Source of the DNA: Firmicutes bacterium UBA4882
Lineage (GTDB): Bacteria; Bacillota; UBA4882
NCBI GenBank assembly: GCA_002399265.1
Contig: DHDG01000063.1
Coordinates: 35,856-67,461, forward strand
Length of the DNA: 31,606 bases
Reading direction: 5' to 3'
The translations under genes were made by a program, and so were the position numbers. The notes below the pieces were generated by a model. It did not search any database. It saw only the letters and a program-made list of their open reading frames with translations, and was not told the DNA's origin. Below, piece by piece: positions 7,769 through 15,557 of this stretch. Every line of letters starts with the position of its first letter. Positions within the stretch are counted from its first letter, which is position 1.

Positions 7769-7952
7769 AAAGTTTACCTCCCATTTTCCCGCGCCGCAGT
7801 TCTTTGGCAACCAAATCCCCGACCACATGGACATACGGAGGGTTCAGCAAGTTAAGAACAGCTTGGTCATAGATACCGCAAACGCTGCACCTGCGCTTGC
7901 GGCAGTATCCGCTTCGCCAGGCATGACCAGCTATTTTGCAGAGCAATCGCAT
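7752..7952 (-). CDS. Small zinc-ribbon-like protein
   Basis: 66-aa frame whose N-terminus MRLLCKIAGHAWRSGYC is followed by RKRRCSVCG. It has Cys5, His10, Cys17, Cys22 and Cys25, the layout of small one-domain zinc-binding proteins such as DUF1660-like phage and Bacillota microproteins (C-x4-H-x-W...C-x-x-C-G). The ATG at 7950-7952 has AAGGTG five nt upstream; a GTG two codons earlier is less well placed. It overlaps the following exported-protein gene by 17 nt. The conserved-looking Cys/His core and the coupling argue that it is real. The role is unknown. Confidence 0.5.
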   Translation of the reverse strand: MRLLCKIAGHAWRSGYCRKRRCSVCGIYDQAVLNLLNPPYVHVVGDLVAKELRRGKMGGKLYAQNH

Positions 7953-8232
7953 GTGCACACCTTCATTCTTTGCAGTTCTTACACACCGTCACTAAGCAGA
8001 TGCAAATTAGGAAATTCGCCCTTGATATAATTCGGGGAAATTTTGGGGATACCTCCAGTACATTGGCAAGAGCATTCATTGCGTCTTTTTTGGCCGGGCG
8101 TATTTAAAGGTGGGCCGAGGCATCCAGGGGTGACGAATTCCGATCATGCAAAAGCGACTATTTGAGTGACTTTTTGAATAAGGTTGTCCTAACAGAGTTT
8201 AATATGGGTTTCAGTTGGGGAGGGAAAAGCAG

Positions 8233-8994
8233 TTGCTGAATGCAGACACTGTTTATTTTGTCCTTTCGTTCATTCTTTCTTTGATTATAGACTTGATTAT
8301 GAGAAACAGAAGGTCGCTGGGGTTCAAAGTGAAAATACATTCTGAGCGAAGACCCAGGCGAAACGTTAAGAGCGGACTGAATACAAATGATGAAGAACGG
8401 CCAATTAATGATACAATGCAGGTTGAAGTTAGCATTGTAAATACGGGAAATGAGCCCATTCAAACTCACGAATTCGATAGAAATCTCGAGATCGTTTTCA
8501 ACAGCAATGCCCGAATTCTGGATTGCCAACCTGCGTGCGCGGACATTAAGTTCATAATGGTTGAGTCTGAAGATGATCCAAACCGAACCGCAATTAGTCC
8601 CACGCTATTAAATCCTGGCGATGTGATCCATGTAATGCTACTAGTGGAAAAGTATCGTGACGTAGTGGCGATCGATGGCCGAATTGCAGGGATAAAACGT
8701 ATCAAGTATTTGGGGGATCGGGCTCTTAAAGCTCTGGCCTTAGGATCCATTTTGCTTTTATTAATGTCAGTTATTATTCCTGTCTTAGTTCGTTTACCCA
8801 GCGACATAAATGCAATTTTTAGAGGTAGCGGTATCGCAATATTAGTCTCTTTGATGGGTAAGGCGTTGCGTCAGGCAGGTAGGATTAACCAAGCTCGCAT
8901 AGTAACATTGATCGGTTCTGTAGTTTTGATTATGCTCGCGATCCAAGTGGCTAACCGATTTCTGATTCCGTGGATCTGCATTCGGGGTATTTGA
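8233..8994 (+). CDS. Membrane protein of unknown function
   Basis: 253 aa from a TTG at 8233-8235, placed nine nt after GGGGAGG; an earlier TTG at 8215 would lie on top of this site. One N-terminal membrane segment (about 5-23) is followed by a soluble beta-rich domain of about 130 residues. It contains VEVSIVNTGNEPIQ and LLNPGDVIHVMLLVE, an Ig-like pattern seen in membrane proteins of unknown function. Two or three C-terminal hydrophobic segments follow (about 168-190, 200-215, 225-245). No enzymatic motif was seen. It is flanked by its own terminator, so probably monocistronic. Confidence 0.75.
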   Translation: MLNADTVYFVLSFILSLIIDLIMRNRRSLGFKVKIHSERRPRRNVKSGLNTNDEERPINDTMQVEVSIVNTGNEPIQTHEFDRNLEIVFNSNARILDCQPACADIKFIMVESEDDPNRTAISPTLLNPGDVIHVMLLVEKYRDVVAIDGRIAGIKRIKYLGDRALKALALGSILLLLMSVIIPVLVRLPSDINAIFRGSGIAILVSLMGKALRQAGRINQARIVTLIGSVVLIMLAIQVANRFLIPWICIRGI

Positions 8995-9045
8995 TCGGAA
9001 AATGGCTTCCGAAAATTAAGGTGAGTAGTGAGTCCTCGCCATAAA

Positions 9046-9075
9046 AACAGCCTGCTAGTTGCAGGTTGTTTCCGT
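9046..9075 (+). terminator. Terminator after the membrane-protein gene
   Basis: 10-bp stem AACAGCCTGC (9046-9055) / GCAGGTTGTT (9061-9070) with one G-T pair and a 5-nt loop. The tail TCCGTTTC is only moderately T-rich. Confidence 0.55.
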
Positions 9076-9145
9076 TTCAAGAGAAGAACATACGTTCCCG
9101 TCTCTGGTTGTCGTTCCGCCAGTCTATAATAGAACGGGGTAACAA

Positions 9146-9376
9146 GTGCAGGAAATCACTGGCAAATATCGCGCGGAATGGTTCTTAATTCCTGCTAGCA
9201 CAAATAACAGTTTCGCTGAAGGCATACAGAAGATTCGCCAATCGCATAATGAGTCATTTCAATGGGAGATACTCGCCGATGTTACTGCCGCTGATTTCAT
9301 AATGTTGACAAGAATGGTATTATTGTATAACATAAAAATCGGCAGTTATAGAGACGGAGAGGTGGATATTAGATGA
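9146..9376 (+). CDS. Possible small gene coupled to the next lipoprotein
   Basis: A 76-codon frame from GTG at 9146, with a weak GGGGT upstream and a TATAAT at 9125-9130. Its TGA overlaps the next ATG as ATGA, the geometry of coupled genes. Against it, a good TTGACA/TATAAC promoter lies inside the frame, the ribosome binding site is poor, and the product matches no family I know. It may be a chance open frame in a promoter region. Confidence 0.3.
   Translation: MQEITGKYRAEWFLIPASTNNSFAEGIQKIRQSHNESFQWEILADVTAADFIMLTRMVLLYNIKIGSYRDGEVDIR
9305..9331 (+). promoter_or_regulatory. Promoter of the CarboxypepD/GATase-like lipoprotein gene
   Basis: Consensus TTGACA (9305-9310) with TATAAC (9326-9331) and a short 15-nt spacer, about 42 nt before the ATG at 9373. 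The boxes are good but the spacing is at the edge of what sigma-A uses. Confidence 0.45.
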
Positions 9377-10302
9377 AAAAAGTAATGATAGGACTCGTCT
9401 TGGTAATGCTCTTTGTAGTGTTATCGGGTTGTGGAGAGACAGCTACAGTGACCGGCTACATTATGGCACCCAATGGTGAGGATCCGGTAGTGGGGGCAAC
9501 TGTATCAGTGAAAGGTAAAGGAATTAGCACTACTACTAACGGGACCGGCAGGTATACCCTTGCCAATGTGCCTACTGGTAAACAGACCTTGCAGGCAGTC
9601 AAGGGCAATTTCAGGGTTGAGTTTACAGTTAGTGTGCACAATTCCGGTACACCCATAGAGGCTCCGATCGCAAAAATGACCACTAAGAAAATTGCCGTTG
9701 TGAAAGGCGATTACGACAACATTGGTGCAGTTTTGACAAACCTTGGCCTCAGTTACACAGAATTCGACAGTATTTATGACTTAAGCGCTTCAAGTGTTTT
9801 AGACGACTATTCCGTGATCTTCTTGGCTTGCGGCGGAAGTAGCGAACTTTACCCGGATGAATTCCCCGATGATGAAGTTGTGTACAACAATTTGCGTTTA
9901 TTTGTGGCGGAGGGCGGCGGTATTTACGGTTCAGACTGGTCGGCCGCAACCATCGTCTCTCTGTTCTCTGAGTACGTTTCAATAGTCGGTTATACTGGTC
10001 TGGATCAAGATGTAACCGCCACCGTGCTCGATAATGATATCAGGGCTCTACTCGGAAAAAACAACTGTGCCATACGCTATGATTTGGGTTCGTGGGCACT
10101 GATCGCAGTACAAGATTCAACTAAGGTCAGTGTGGATATGATCGGTGATGTTTCCACTTCCGGTGGAGATGTGGGGGACAGCCCACTGTTGGTGGAATTC
10201 TCCCACGGTTCAGGAACCGTCATACTTACTACTTTCCATAATGAAGAACAAGTCACAGCGGACGGCCTGAAAGTTATTAAGCACTTGGTATTTAGCCTGT
10301 AA
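9373..10302 (+). CDS. Lipoprotein: carboxypeptidase-regulatory-like domain plus GATase1-like domain
   Basis: 309-aa lipoprotein with lipobox VLSGC (Cys20). Residues about 24-100 form a carboxypeptidase-regulatory-like beta sandwich (VTGYIMAPNGEDPVVGATV, then TTNGTGRYTLANVPTG). Residues 104-309 alternate strands and helices in a class I glutamine-amidotransferase-like (ThuA/flavodoxin-like) pattern: KKIAVVKGDYDN, then YSVIFLACGGSSEL where GATases carry the nucleophile elbow, then VAEGGGIYGSDWS and GTVILTTFHNE. The elbow has Cys153 as ACGGS rather than the catalytic G-x-C-x-G, so activity is doubtful; a binding role is more likely. The ATG follows GGAGAGGTGG. It has its own promoter and terminator. 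Confidence 0.85.
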   Translation: MKKVMIGLVLVMLFVVLSGCGETATVTGYIMAPNGEDPVVGATVSVKGKGISTTTNGTGRYTLANVPTGKQTLQAVKGNFRVEFTVSVHNSGTPIEAPIAKMTTKKIAVVKGDYDNIGAVLTNLGLSYTEFDSIYDLSASSVLDDYSVIFLACGGSSELYPDEFPDDEVVYNNLRLFVAEGGGIYGSDWSAATIVSLFSEYVSIVGYTGLDQDVTATVLDNDIRALLGKNNCAIRYDLGSWALIAVQDSTKVSVDMIGDVSTSGGDVGDSPLLVEFSHGSGTVILTTFHNEEQVTADGLKVIKHLVFSL

Positions 10303-10327
10303 ACATATTCGCTGATATAAGGAATAA

Positions 10328-10357
10328 AAAAGCGCCTCTAATACGGGGGGCGCTTTT
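10328..10357 (+). terminator. Terminator after the GATase-like lipoprotein gene
   Basis: Stem AAAAGCGCC (10328-10336) / GGCGCTTTT (10349-10357) with a 12-nt loop that can close by further pairs. The A and T runs make it usable in both directions. Confidence 0.75.
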
Positions 10358-10422
10358 ATGATCCGTTTTTCTGAGCTTGAGTAGATATAGAATGGGCTTT
10401 TCATAAAACATGCGCTTTTTGC

Positions 10423-10429
10423 AGGAGGT
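10423..10429 (+). promoter_or_regulatory. Orphan strong Shine-Dalgarno sequence AGGAGGT
   Basis: Perfect anti-16S complement 100 nt before the kelch lipoprotein ATG, with no ATG, GTG or TTG at usable spacing. An open frame that could begin with ATT at 10438 runs 31 codons and ends as ATGA on the lipoprotein start. Either an mRNA-stabilising element or an unusual AUU-started leader is possible. Nothing else was recognised in 10358-10529. Confidence 0.4.
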
Positions 10430-10529
10430 ACCTTTTAATTAAAGAAATAACCAAAAGCAAAAACTATGAATTTCCAGATTTCATATTACAACAGATAGCG
10501 GCTTTTCAAAGAGAGACGGAGGCAGAAAA

Positions 10530-12437
10530 ATGAACAACAGACGATTAACTGGATTGTTGACAGTCATCCTTATTGCGTGTCTGTTAAGCATCTCCGGGTG
10601 CAAGCGGACCTATGATCTGGCAATTGGAGTTGAGGGTATAGGCACTGTCGCCCCAACACGCGGCATTCACCAATACGAGCGGGGTATACCCATCACCATG
10701 AAAGTCGTTCCCGCGCAAGGCTGGGGCTTTGCCGGGTGGGGCGGGCCGCATGGTAAAACAGTAGTGCGCAACACCATCATTATGGATCAAAACAAGTACG
10801 TTACAGCTGTTTTCCAAAAGTTGCAGCATCAGCTCGACATCAGCGTTACACCGAAAGGCGCAGGCACAGTGGACGTGGTGATCGTCCCCGCACCTAAGGT
10901 TGCCGCCATCGAGGATGGCCAGACAGTCAGGTTGATAGCTGTCCCGAACGCCGGTTATGCATTTGATTGTTGGGATGATGATCCGGAATGCAGTAGCCCA
11001 ACACTTGAATTTATGATGGATGCCCCCAAATCCGTTAGAGCCACCTTTGTAGCTCAAGTGGCTGCTCCGGAATTTACCAAGGCTCAAGGTACCTATGGCT
11101 ATGGGCTGGAGGTTGGGCTATCCTGTGCCACGCCGGATGCTCAGATTTACTATACTACTGACGGCATTACCACTCCTTCTACTACGGAAGGGACTTTATA
11201 TGACGGAACGCCGCTGCAGCTGACTCAATCCACAGTGATCAAGGCGGTCGCTCATAAGGCCGGGCTGGTTGACAGTGCCGTAGTAACCAGAGTATATACC
11301 ATCAAAGCGCTAACGCTGGTGGCTGATCTGGCGAGTGGAACTTATGATTGCTCCGTGAGCGTATCGCTTTCAACAGCTGCCGATAATATGACAATCCGTT
11401 ATACGTTGGACGGTTCTGCACCAACAGCAACCCACGGAACGCTATATAACGGACCGGTTGCCATTGATCAAACCCTTACACTAAAAGCAGTTGCTTACTC
11501 CGAAAATGTTGCCTCAAGTGATGTACTGATACGGGATTATGTTCTCCTTGTTTCCAAAAAGGCACCAATGCCGACCCCCAGAAAAGGATTGGCTGCCGTG
11601 GCGGTCGGTGGGAAAGTGTATGCGATCGGTGGTATGAATCATACCGGCATTTTGGATACAGTTGAAGCCTATGATCCAAGCACTAATACGTGGGAAACAA
11701 AGGCCTCCATGCCAACCGCTCGGACTTATCTGGCTGCTGTGGCCGTGGACGGCTATATTTATGCGTTTGGAGGAAGAACCGCCAGTGCTGATCGGACCAA
11801 AACCGTGCAAAGATATGATCCTCAGACCGATACTTGGGATGTAAAGCCAGACGGCCCACAGGGCATGGTTCTATGCACAGCGGTGGCTGTCAATGGTAAG
11901 GTCCATATCGCTGTAGGCGGATACTCAAATCCCGGAAATGCCCCATTCTATACCGGGCATTTGATATATGACCCAATGACTGATACATGGGAGGAGAGGC
12001 TGATCTCAACGCATGCAGTTGGCGAGTACTTCTATGGTGCTGCTGCCGCAGTTGTGGATCAAGACATTTATTATTTTGGCGGAATATATTTTGCTGCGTA
12101 TTCGAGCGACTATATGCGCAAGTACAATGTACTCTCCCAGATCTGGTCCTATGAAACAAGCCTTCCCTATTTCTGTCAGTATGCGGCTGCTGCTGACATT
12201 GATAACAATATTTTCTTGATTGGCGGAGCAAGATATTCCTCTGATTATCTCGAGCAGCGCTATAACACTATCAGTTGCTATGATACACAAACTGATACTT
12301 GGGGGGCCACAGTTACGATGCCGACTGCCCGCTATCTGCATGCCGCAGCCGTGATCGGCGATAGGATATACATTGTTGGGGGCGAGACGGCAGATGGCGT
12401 TCTGGCGGTCGATGTATTGGAGTATAAACCCGAATAG
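10530..12437 (+). CDS. Kelch-propeller surface lipoprotein
   Basis: 635-aa lipoprotein (lipobox SISGC, Cys24). Domains in order: two bacterial repeat modules of the InlB/Listeria-Bacteroides type at about 28-95 and 97-175 (GIGTVAPTRG...FAGWGG; GAGTVDV...FDCWDDD); two chitobiase/beta-hexosaminidase C-terminal-like Ig domains at about 183-260 and 265-340 (IYYTTDGITTPS; IRYTLDGSAPTATHG); and six kelch repeats at about 345-635, each with a GG doublet (YAIGG, YAFGG, IAVGG, YYFGG, FLIGG, YIVGG) and a Trp about 20-25 residues later. Six blades should close one propeller. No catalytic residues were seen; likely role is binding of carbohydrate or protein at the cell surface. The ATG follows GACGGAGG. 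Monocistronic with terminator. Confidence 0.9.
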   Translation: MNNRRLTGLLTVILIACLLSISGCKRTYDLAIGVEGIGTVAPTRGIHQYERGIPITMKVVPAQGWGFAGWGGPHGKTVVRNTIIMDQNKYVTAVFQKLQHQLDISVTPKGAGTVDVVIVPAPKVAAIEDGQTVRLIAVPNAGYAFDCWDDDPECSSPTLEFMMDAPKSVRATFVAQVAAPEFTKAQGTYGYGLEVGLSCATPDAQIYYTTDGITTPSTTEGTLYDGTPLQLTQSTVIKAVAHKAGLVDSAVVTRVYTIKALTLVADLASGTYDCSVSVSLSTAADNMTIRYTLDGSAPTATHGTLYNGPVAIDQTLTLKAVAYSENVASSDVLIRDYVLLVSKKAPMPTPRKGLAAVAVGGKVYAIGGMNHTGILDTVEAYDPSTNTWETKASMPTARTYLAAVAVDGYIYAFGGRTASADRTKTVQRYDPQTDTWDVKPDGPQGMVLCTAVAVNGKVHIAVGGYSNPGNAPFYTGHLIYDPMTDTWEERLISTHAVGEYFYGAAAAVVDQDIYYFGGIYFAAYSSDYMRKYNVLSQIWSYETSLPYFCQYAAAADIDNNIFLIGGARYSSDYLEQRYNTISCYDTQTDTWGATVTMPTARYLHAAAVIGDRIYIVGGETADGVLAVDVLEYKPE

Positions 12438-12473
12438 ACATTCGCACATGGTCTCAGCAACCAGGTGCTTTAT

Positions 12474-12510
12474 AAAAAAGAATAGCCGCCCCCAAGGTGG
12501 GGCGGCTATT
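12474..12510. terminator. Shared terminator between kelch gene and valS
   Basis: Perfect 12-bp stem AATAGCCGCCCC (12481-12492) / GGGGCGGCTATT (12499-12510). The minus-strand tail CTTTTTTAT is ideal for valS; on the plus strand the tail is only TATTTC. The two genes converge here. Confidence 0.85.
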
Positions 12511-12521
12511 TCACCACCGCA

Positions 12522-14948
12522 TCACTTCGAGACAAAAGTAACTTCTTTAGCGTTGGCGCAGCATTTCAGGTCCTTTGCGCTCTGCCGGAACCATTCAGAA
12601 AATTGCGGGCTGTGTTCAACGAGTAGCGTGTCAATTTCGGCGCGCATTGAGAGGTTATTTTCGGACTTATACTTCCTCATACCGGAAATCGCATTTTTCA
12701 TTTCCGCGCCAAACTGTAGAATTGCGGAGTTCAGATCGTCATCGCCGTCATTGCCGCTGCCATCGCGGCCGCCGTCCTCGCCGTCATCGTCTCCGTCGCG
12801 TTTTTGCCACCACTGCAAAAGGTGAATGGAAATCGCCTGTTCATGTTTCCGGAAAAACTCACCGTAAATGTAATCGGTGATATGCGGAACATAAATCGCG
12901 TACATTTTCAGGATACCAAGCAAGGCGTAGTAAAGTGCGTATTGGCCTGAGCGCCGTCCCTCATAACCGTGGATCTCGGGCTCGTACAGCCGGGGCTTAA
13001 TGATCTCAATATAGTCATCGCAAAAATCGTGCCAAAACAGAGCGTCAATCTCATGCCTGGCCGAACCAATTTCATACTCATTAAGTAATGCGGCGGCCTT
13101 GCGAAAGGTTTCGTTGGTGCGCTCAATAATCCATCTGTCAATCGGCAGCAGCGTAGCAGGAACGCGTGACAGGGCGATGTCCTCGATGCCCTCCAGGTGT
13201 GAGATTGCGAATTTGGAGGCATTCCACAGCTTGGTCAGGAACCGCTTGGAGGCCAAGAGTTCCTCGGAATCAAAGAAGGTGTCGGTCCCCAGCCGTGCAT
13301 TTGCCGACCAGTAACGGAGCGCGTCCGCCGAATGAGTAGCGATCAGCGTCGCAGGGTCGAGTGGGGCATTGCCTTTTGACTTACTGAGCTTTTCGCCTTT
13401 CTTAGCCAGCACAAAACCGTTTATCATTAAATCCTTCCACGGAATATCCCCAGTATGATAAAGGCTTCTGACAATCGAATAAAAGGTCCAAGTGCGGATG
13501 ATTTCATGGGCATGTGTCCTCATGCTCATGGGCGTGAGCTTTTGGCCGAATCGCTCGTTTATTTGCGGAGTGATCGACGAGGTCGCCCATGTATCAAATA
13601 CGGCGCTCTCAGGGATAAATTCACTGCACCCGCAGCCGCCGCACTTGCCGATGTATTCTGCTTCGAGCGGGTTGACCGGCAATTGCTCTTGGCTGGCAAA
13701 GGCGGGGCTGCCACAGGTTTTGCAGTACCAAACGGGAAAAGGAACACCAAAGTACCGCTGACGCGAGATGCACCAGTCCCATTTCAGATTTTCAACCCAT
13801 GCGATGTAACGGCTTTTCATCTGCGTCGGATACCAGTTGATGCGATCGGCAGCCTCAAGAAAACGATCCCGTTCGGATAGAATGTCGATATACCATTGCC
13901 GTGAGGGGATAATCTCAATTTCTCTGCCGCATCTTTCATGCGTGGCGACGGTATGTGTCAGCTGTTCGGACTTGATGAGGAGCCCCTTATCCGCCATGAT
14001 CCTGATAATCTTCTTGCGTGCATCCTGGATTTGCATCGCGCCGATCAGTGGAACTTCCTCGGCGATTTTACCGTCGGGCAGGATCACCCTGCGATATGGC
14101 AGATGGTGTTCGCTGAACCATTCCGCGTCCGTACTGTCGCCAAAGGTCGCACACATCACAACACCGGTCCCTTTTGCGATATCGACCTTCTCATCCGCGA
14201 GGATTGGGATTGCGTAACTATACAAAGGAACGACAGCAGTTCTGCCAATCATGCCCTGATAACGTTCATCGGCGGGGTTGACAAATAAACAGACACAGCC
14301 GTAAAGCAGCTCCGGCCGCGTTGTGGCGACTGCGACAGCCTTGCCATCCACCATGAAGGGGATATAGTTAAAGGTACTGTCAATATCGGCCGTATTAAGC
14401 TCTGCCTGCGCGATGGAGGTCTGACATTCAACACACCATAGCACAGGCGATTCTTTCGTATATGCCCGACCTGCTTTGGCAAGCTCCAAAAACAAAGCCT
14501 GCGATATTTTTGTGATCTCTGGGCTGATCGTCTGATACTGCAGCGACCAATCCACTGAGAAGCCAAGCGACTTCCAGAGCTCCTCAAACTCGGATTCGTA
14601 TTTTGCGGTCGTCAACGTGCATTTTTTGATGAACTCGCTGCGCGGCAGTTCTTTGGCCAGTATGCCTGCCTCACGCTCGACGAGGCGTTCAGTTGGCAGC
14701 CCATTATCATCATAGCCGAAGGGATAAAAGACATTGTACCCTTGCATTCTGCGAAACCGCGCGATTATCTCAGCCTGCGTGTAGGAAAACAGATGACCGA
14801 TATGCAGGCTACCGCTGACAGTTGGCGGCGGGGTATCAATCGAATAGACCGCGCCTGGATTAGCAGCATCGAACTTATAAATCTGTTCGGCCTGCCATAG
14901 CTGCTGCATTTGCTTTTCAACCTGCCCAAAAATGTAGTTCTTTTCCAT
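12522..14948 (-). CDS. valS: Valine--tRNA ligase, archaeal/rickettsial type
   Basis: 808-aa class I synthetase that charges tRNA-Val. HIGH at 49-52 (SGSLHIGHLFSYTQ), KLSKS at 520-524, CP1 editing domain with ATTRPELL at 208-215, zinc-ribbon-like cysteines in the CP region (409-412, 436-441). The surroundings of HIGH and the motif GYDDNGLPTERLVE match the archaeal/Rickettsia subfamily rather than the usual bacterial GTDHAGIATQ form. The protein is correspondingly short and lacks the long C-terminal coiled coil. An acidic Gly/Asp run at 718-738 interrupts the anticodon-binding/C-terminal region. The ATG at 14946-14948 was chosen because GGGGAGG lies seven nt upstream; a longer frame would begin inside the T-box terminator region. 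Under T-box control. The tRNA specificity rests on family similarity and agrees with a candidate GTC specifier. Confidence 0.93.
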   Translation of the reverse strand: MEKNYIFGQVEKQMQQLWQAEQIYKFDAANPGAVYSIDTPPPTVSGSLHIGHLFSYTQAEIIARFRRMQGYNVFYPFGYDDNGLPTERLVEREAGILAKELPRSEFIKKCTLTTAKYESEFEELWKSLGFSVDWSLQYQTISPEITKISQALFLELAKAGRAYTKESPVLWCVECQTSIAQAELNTADIDSTFNYIPFMVDGKAVAVATTRPELLYGCVCLFVNPADERYQGMIGRTAVVPLYSYAIPILADEKVDIAKGTGVVMCATFGDSTDAEWFSEHHLPYRRVILPDGKIAEEVPLIGAMQIQDARKKIIRIMADKGLLIKSEQLTHTVATHERCGREIEIIPSRQWYIDILSERDRFLEAADRINWYPTQMKSRYIAWVENLKWDWCISRQRYFGVPFPVWYCKTCGSPAFASQEQLPVNPLEAEYIGKCGGCGCSEFIPESAVFDTWATSSITPQINERFGQKLTPMSMRTHAHEIIRTWTFYSIVRSLYHTGDIPWKDLMINGFVLAKKGEKLSKSKGNAPLDPATLIATHSADALRYWSANARLGTDTFFDSEELLASKRFLTKLWNASKFAISHLEGIEDIALSRVPATLLPIDRWIIERTNETFRKAAALLNEYEIGSARHEIDALFWHDFCDDYIEIIKPRLYEPEIHGYEGRRSGQYALYYALLGILKMYAIYVPHITDYIYGEFFRKHEQAISIHLLQWWQKRDGDDDGEDGGRDGSGNDGDDDLNSAILQFGAEMKNAISGMRKYKSENNLSMRAEIDTLLVEHSPQFSEWFRQSAKDLKCCANAKEVTFVSK

Positions 14949-14982
14949 ATCGAATACCTCCCCAAGTAGGTGATTGAACACA

Positions 14983-15016
14983 ATAAAAACGCCCCAAAGC
15001 AGTTTGCTCTAGGGCG
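14983..15016 (-). terminator. T-box terminator of valS
   Basis: On the minus strand CGCCCTAGAGCA (15005-15016) pairs with TGCTTTGGGGCG (14990-15001) around a 3-nt loop, followed by TTTTTATTG. It overlaps the place where the antiterminator alternative would end. Confidence 0.88.
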
Positions 15017-15315
15017 AACATTGCGATTGTGTCCGCGGTACCACCTAAATTCGGAGATCACGCTCCGCGCTCAGCCGATGCAGGATATGCAAGCATATCC
15101 GATATCGTTTTCCTATGACGGCGGAAATCCCGTTGAAGTCTACTTGGAATATATAATTCCGTTCGGTTCACAGCTCAGAGGCTACTTCCAAGGGCTATTC
15201 ACCCTGAGTCAGACGACTCTGCTTTCCTCACGAAGGCTTACACCAGCCGCCTTCTCTCTGCGCTTAGGAAAAGCATGTACTCCTCCTCGTCAATGCCTTT
15301 TATTGTATTCAATTT
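14983..15315 (-). promoter_or_regulatory. T-box riboswitch leader of valS
   Basis: The canonical T-box AGGTGGTACCGCG lies at 15034-15046 (minus strand). Upstream, the Stem I apical part AGAGAG...GGCTGGTGTAAGCC is at 15235-15258, with an AGTA loop-E-like element near 15275. Two adjacent GTC triplets (15212-15217) are candidates for the valine specifier. Uncharged tRNA-Val would stabilise the antiterminator and allow valS transcription. The T-box core is certain; which GTC is the specifier is not settled. Confidence 0.93.
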
Positions 15316-15321
15316 AGAAAT

Positions 15322-15350
15322 AGTATAGCTGAAGTGCGTGGATTAATCAA
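15322..15350 (-). promoter_or_regulatory. Promoter of the valS T-box leader
   Basis: On the minus strand TTGATT (15345-15350), exactly 17 nt, then TATACT (15322-15327). The start point would lie a few bases before the first T-box stem. Confidence 0.8.
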
Positions 15351-15433
15351 GTAAGTTTATGGATCTCATCTGTAGTAATTTGGAAAGGCATAGAATACTT
15401 CCAGTCATAGGCCCTTACCTTGGCAGGACGCAT

Positions 15434-15443
15434 GAACCGTCCC
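15434..15443 (+). repeat. GAACCGTCCC repeat core
   Basis: Core copy without the GACACA arms, about 100 bp from the complete copy at 15529-15557. It lies beyond the importer terminator. Confidence 0.5.
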
Positions 15444-15472
15444 TTCGTCTGCCTTCGTCTGATCTCCAAAGA

Positions 15473-15506
15473 AAAGAGGCTATTGGATTGCTCCAATAGC
15501 CTCTTT
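15473..15506 (-). terminator. Terminator of the importer operon
   Basis: Perfect 15-bp stem (15473-15487 with 15492-15506, 4-nt loop). The minus-strand tail reads TCTTTGG after stem-terminal TTT. It lies 49 nt past the stop codon of the last importer gene. Confidence 0.8.
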
Positions 15507-15528
15507 CTGCAAGCGCTATTGACTACGA

Positions 15529-15557
15529 TGACACAGGAGAACCGTCCCCTTGTGTCA
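15529..15557 (+). repeat. Complete GACACA-GAACCGTCCC-TGTGTC palindromic repeat
   Basis: TGACACA (15529-15535) and TGTGTCA (15551-15557) form an inverted repeat around GAACCGTCCC (15539-15548). The outermost bases 15555-15557 are the stop codon of the OppF-like gene, so the element sits exactly between that gene and its terminator. Confidence 0.7.
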
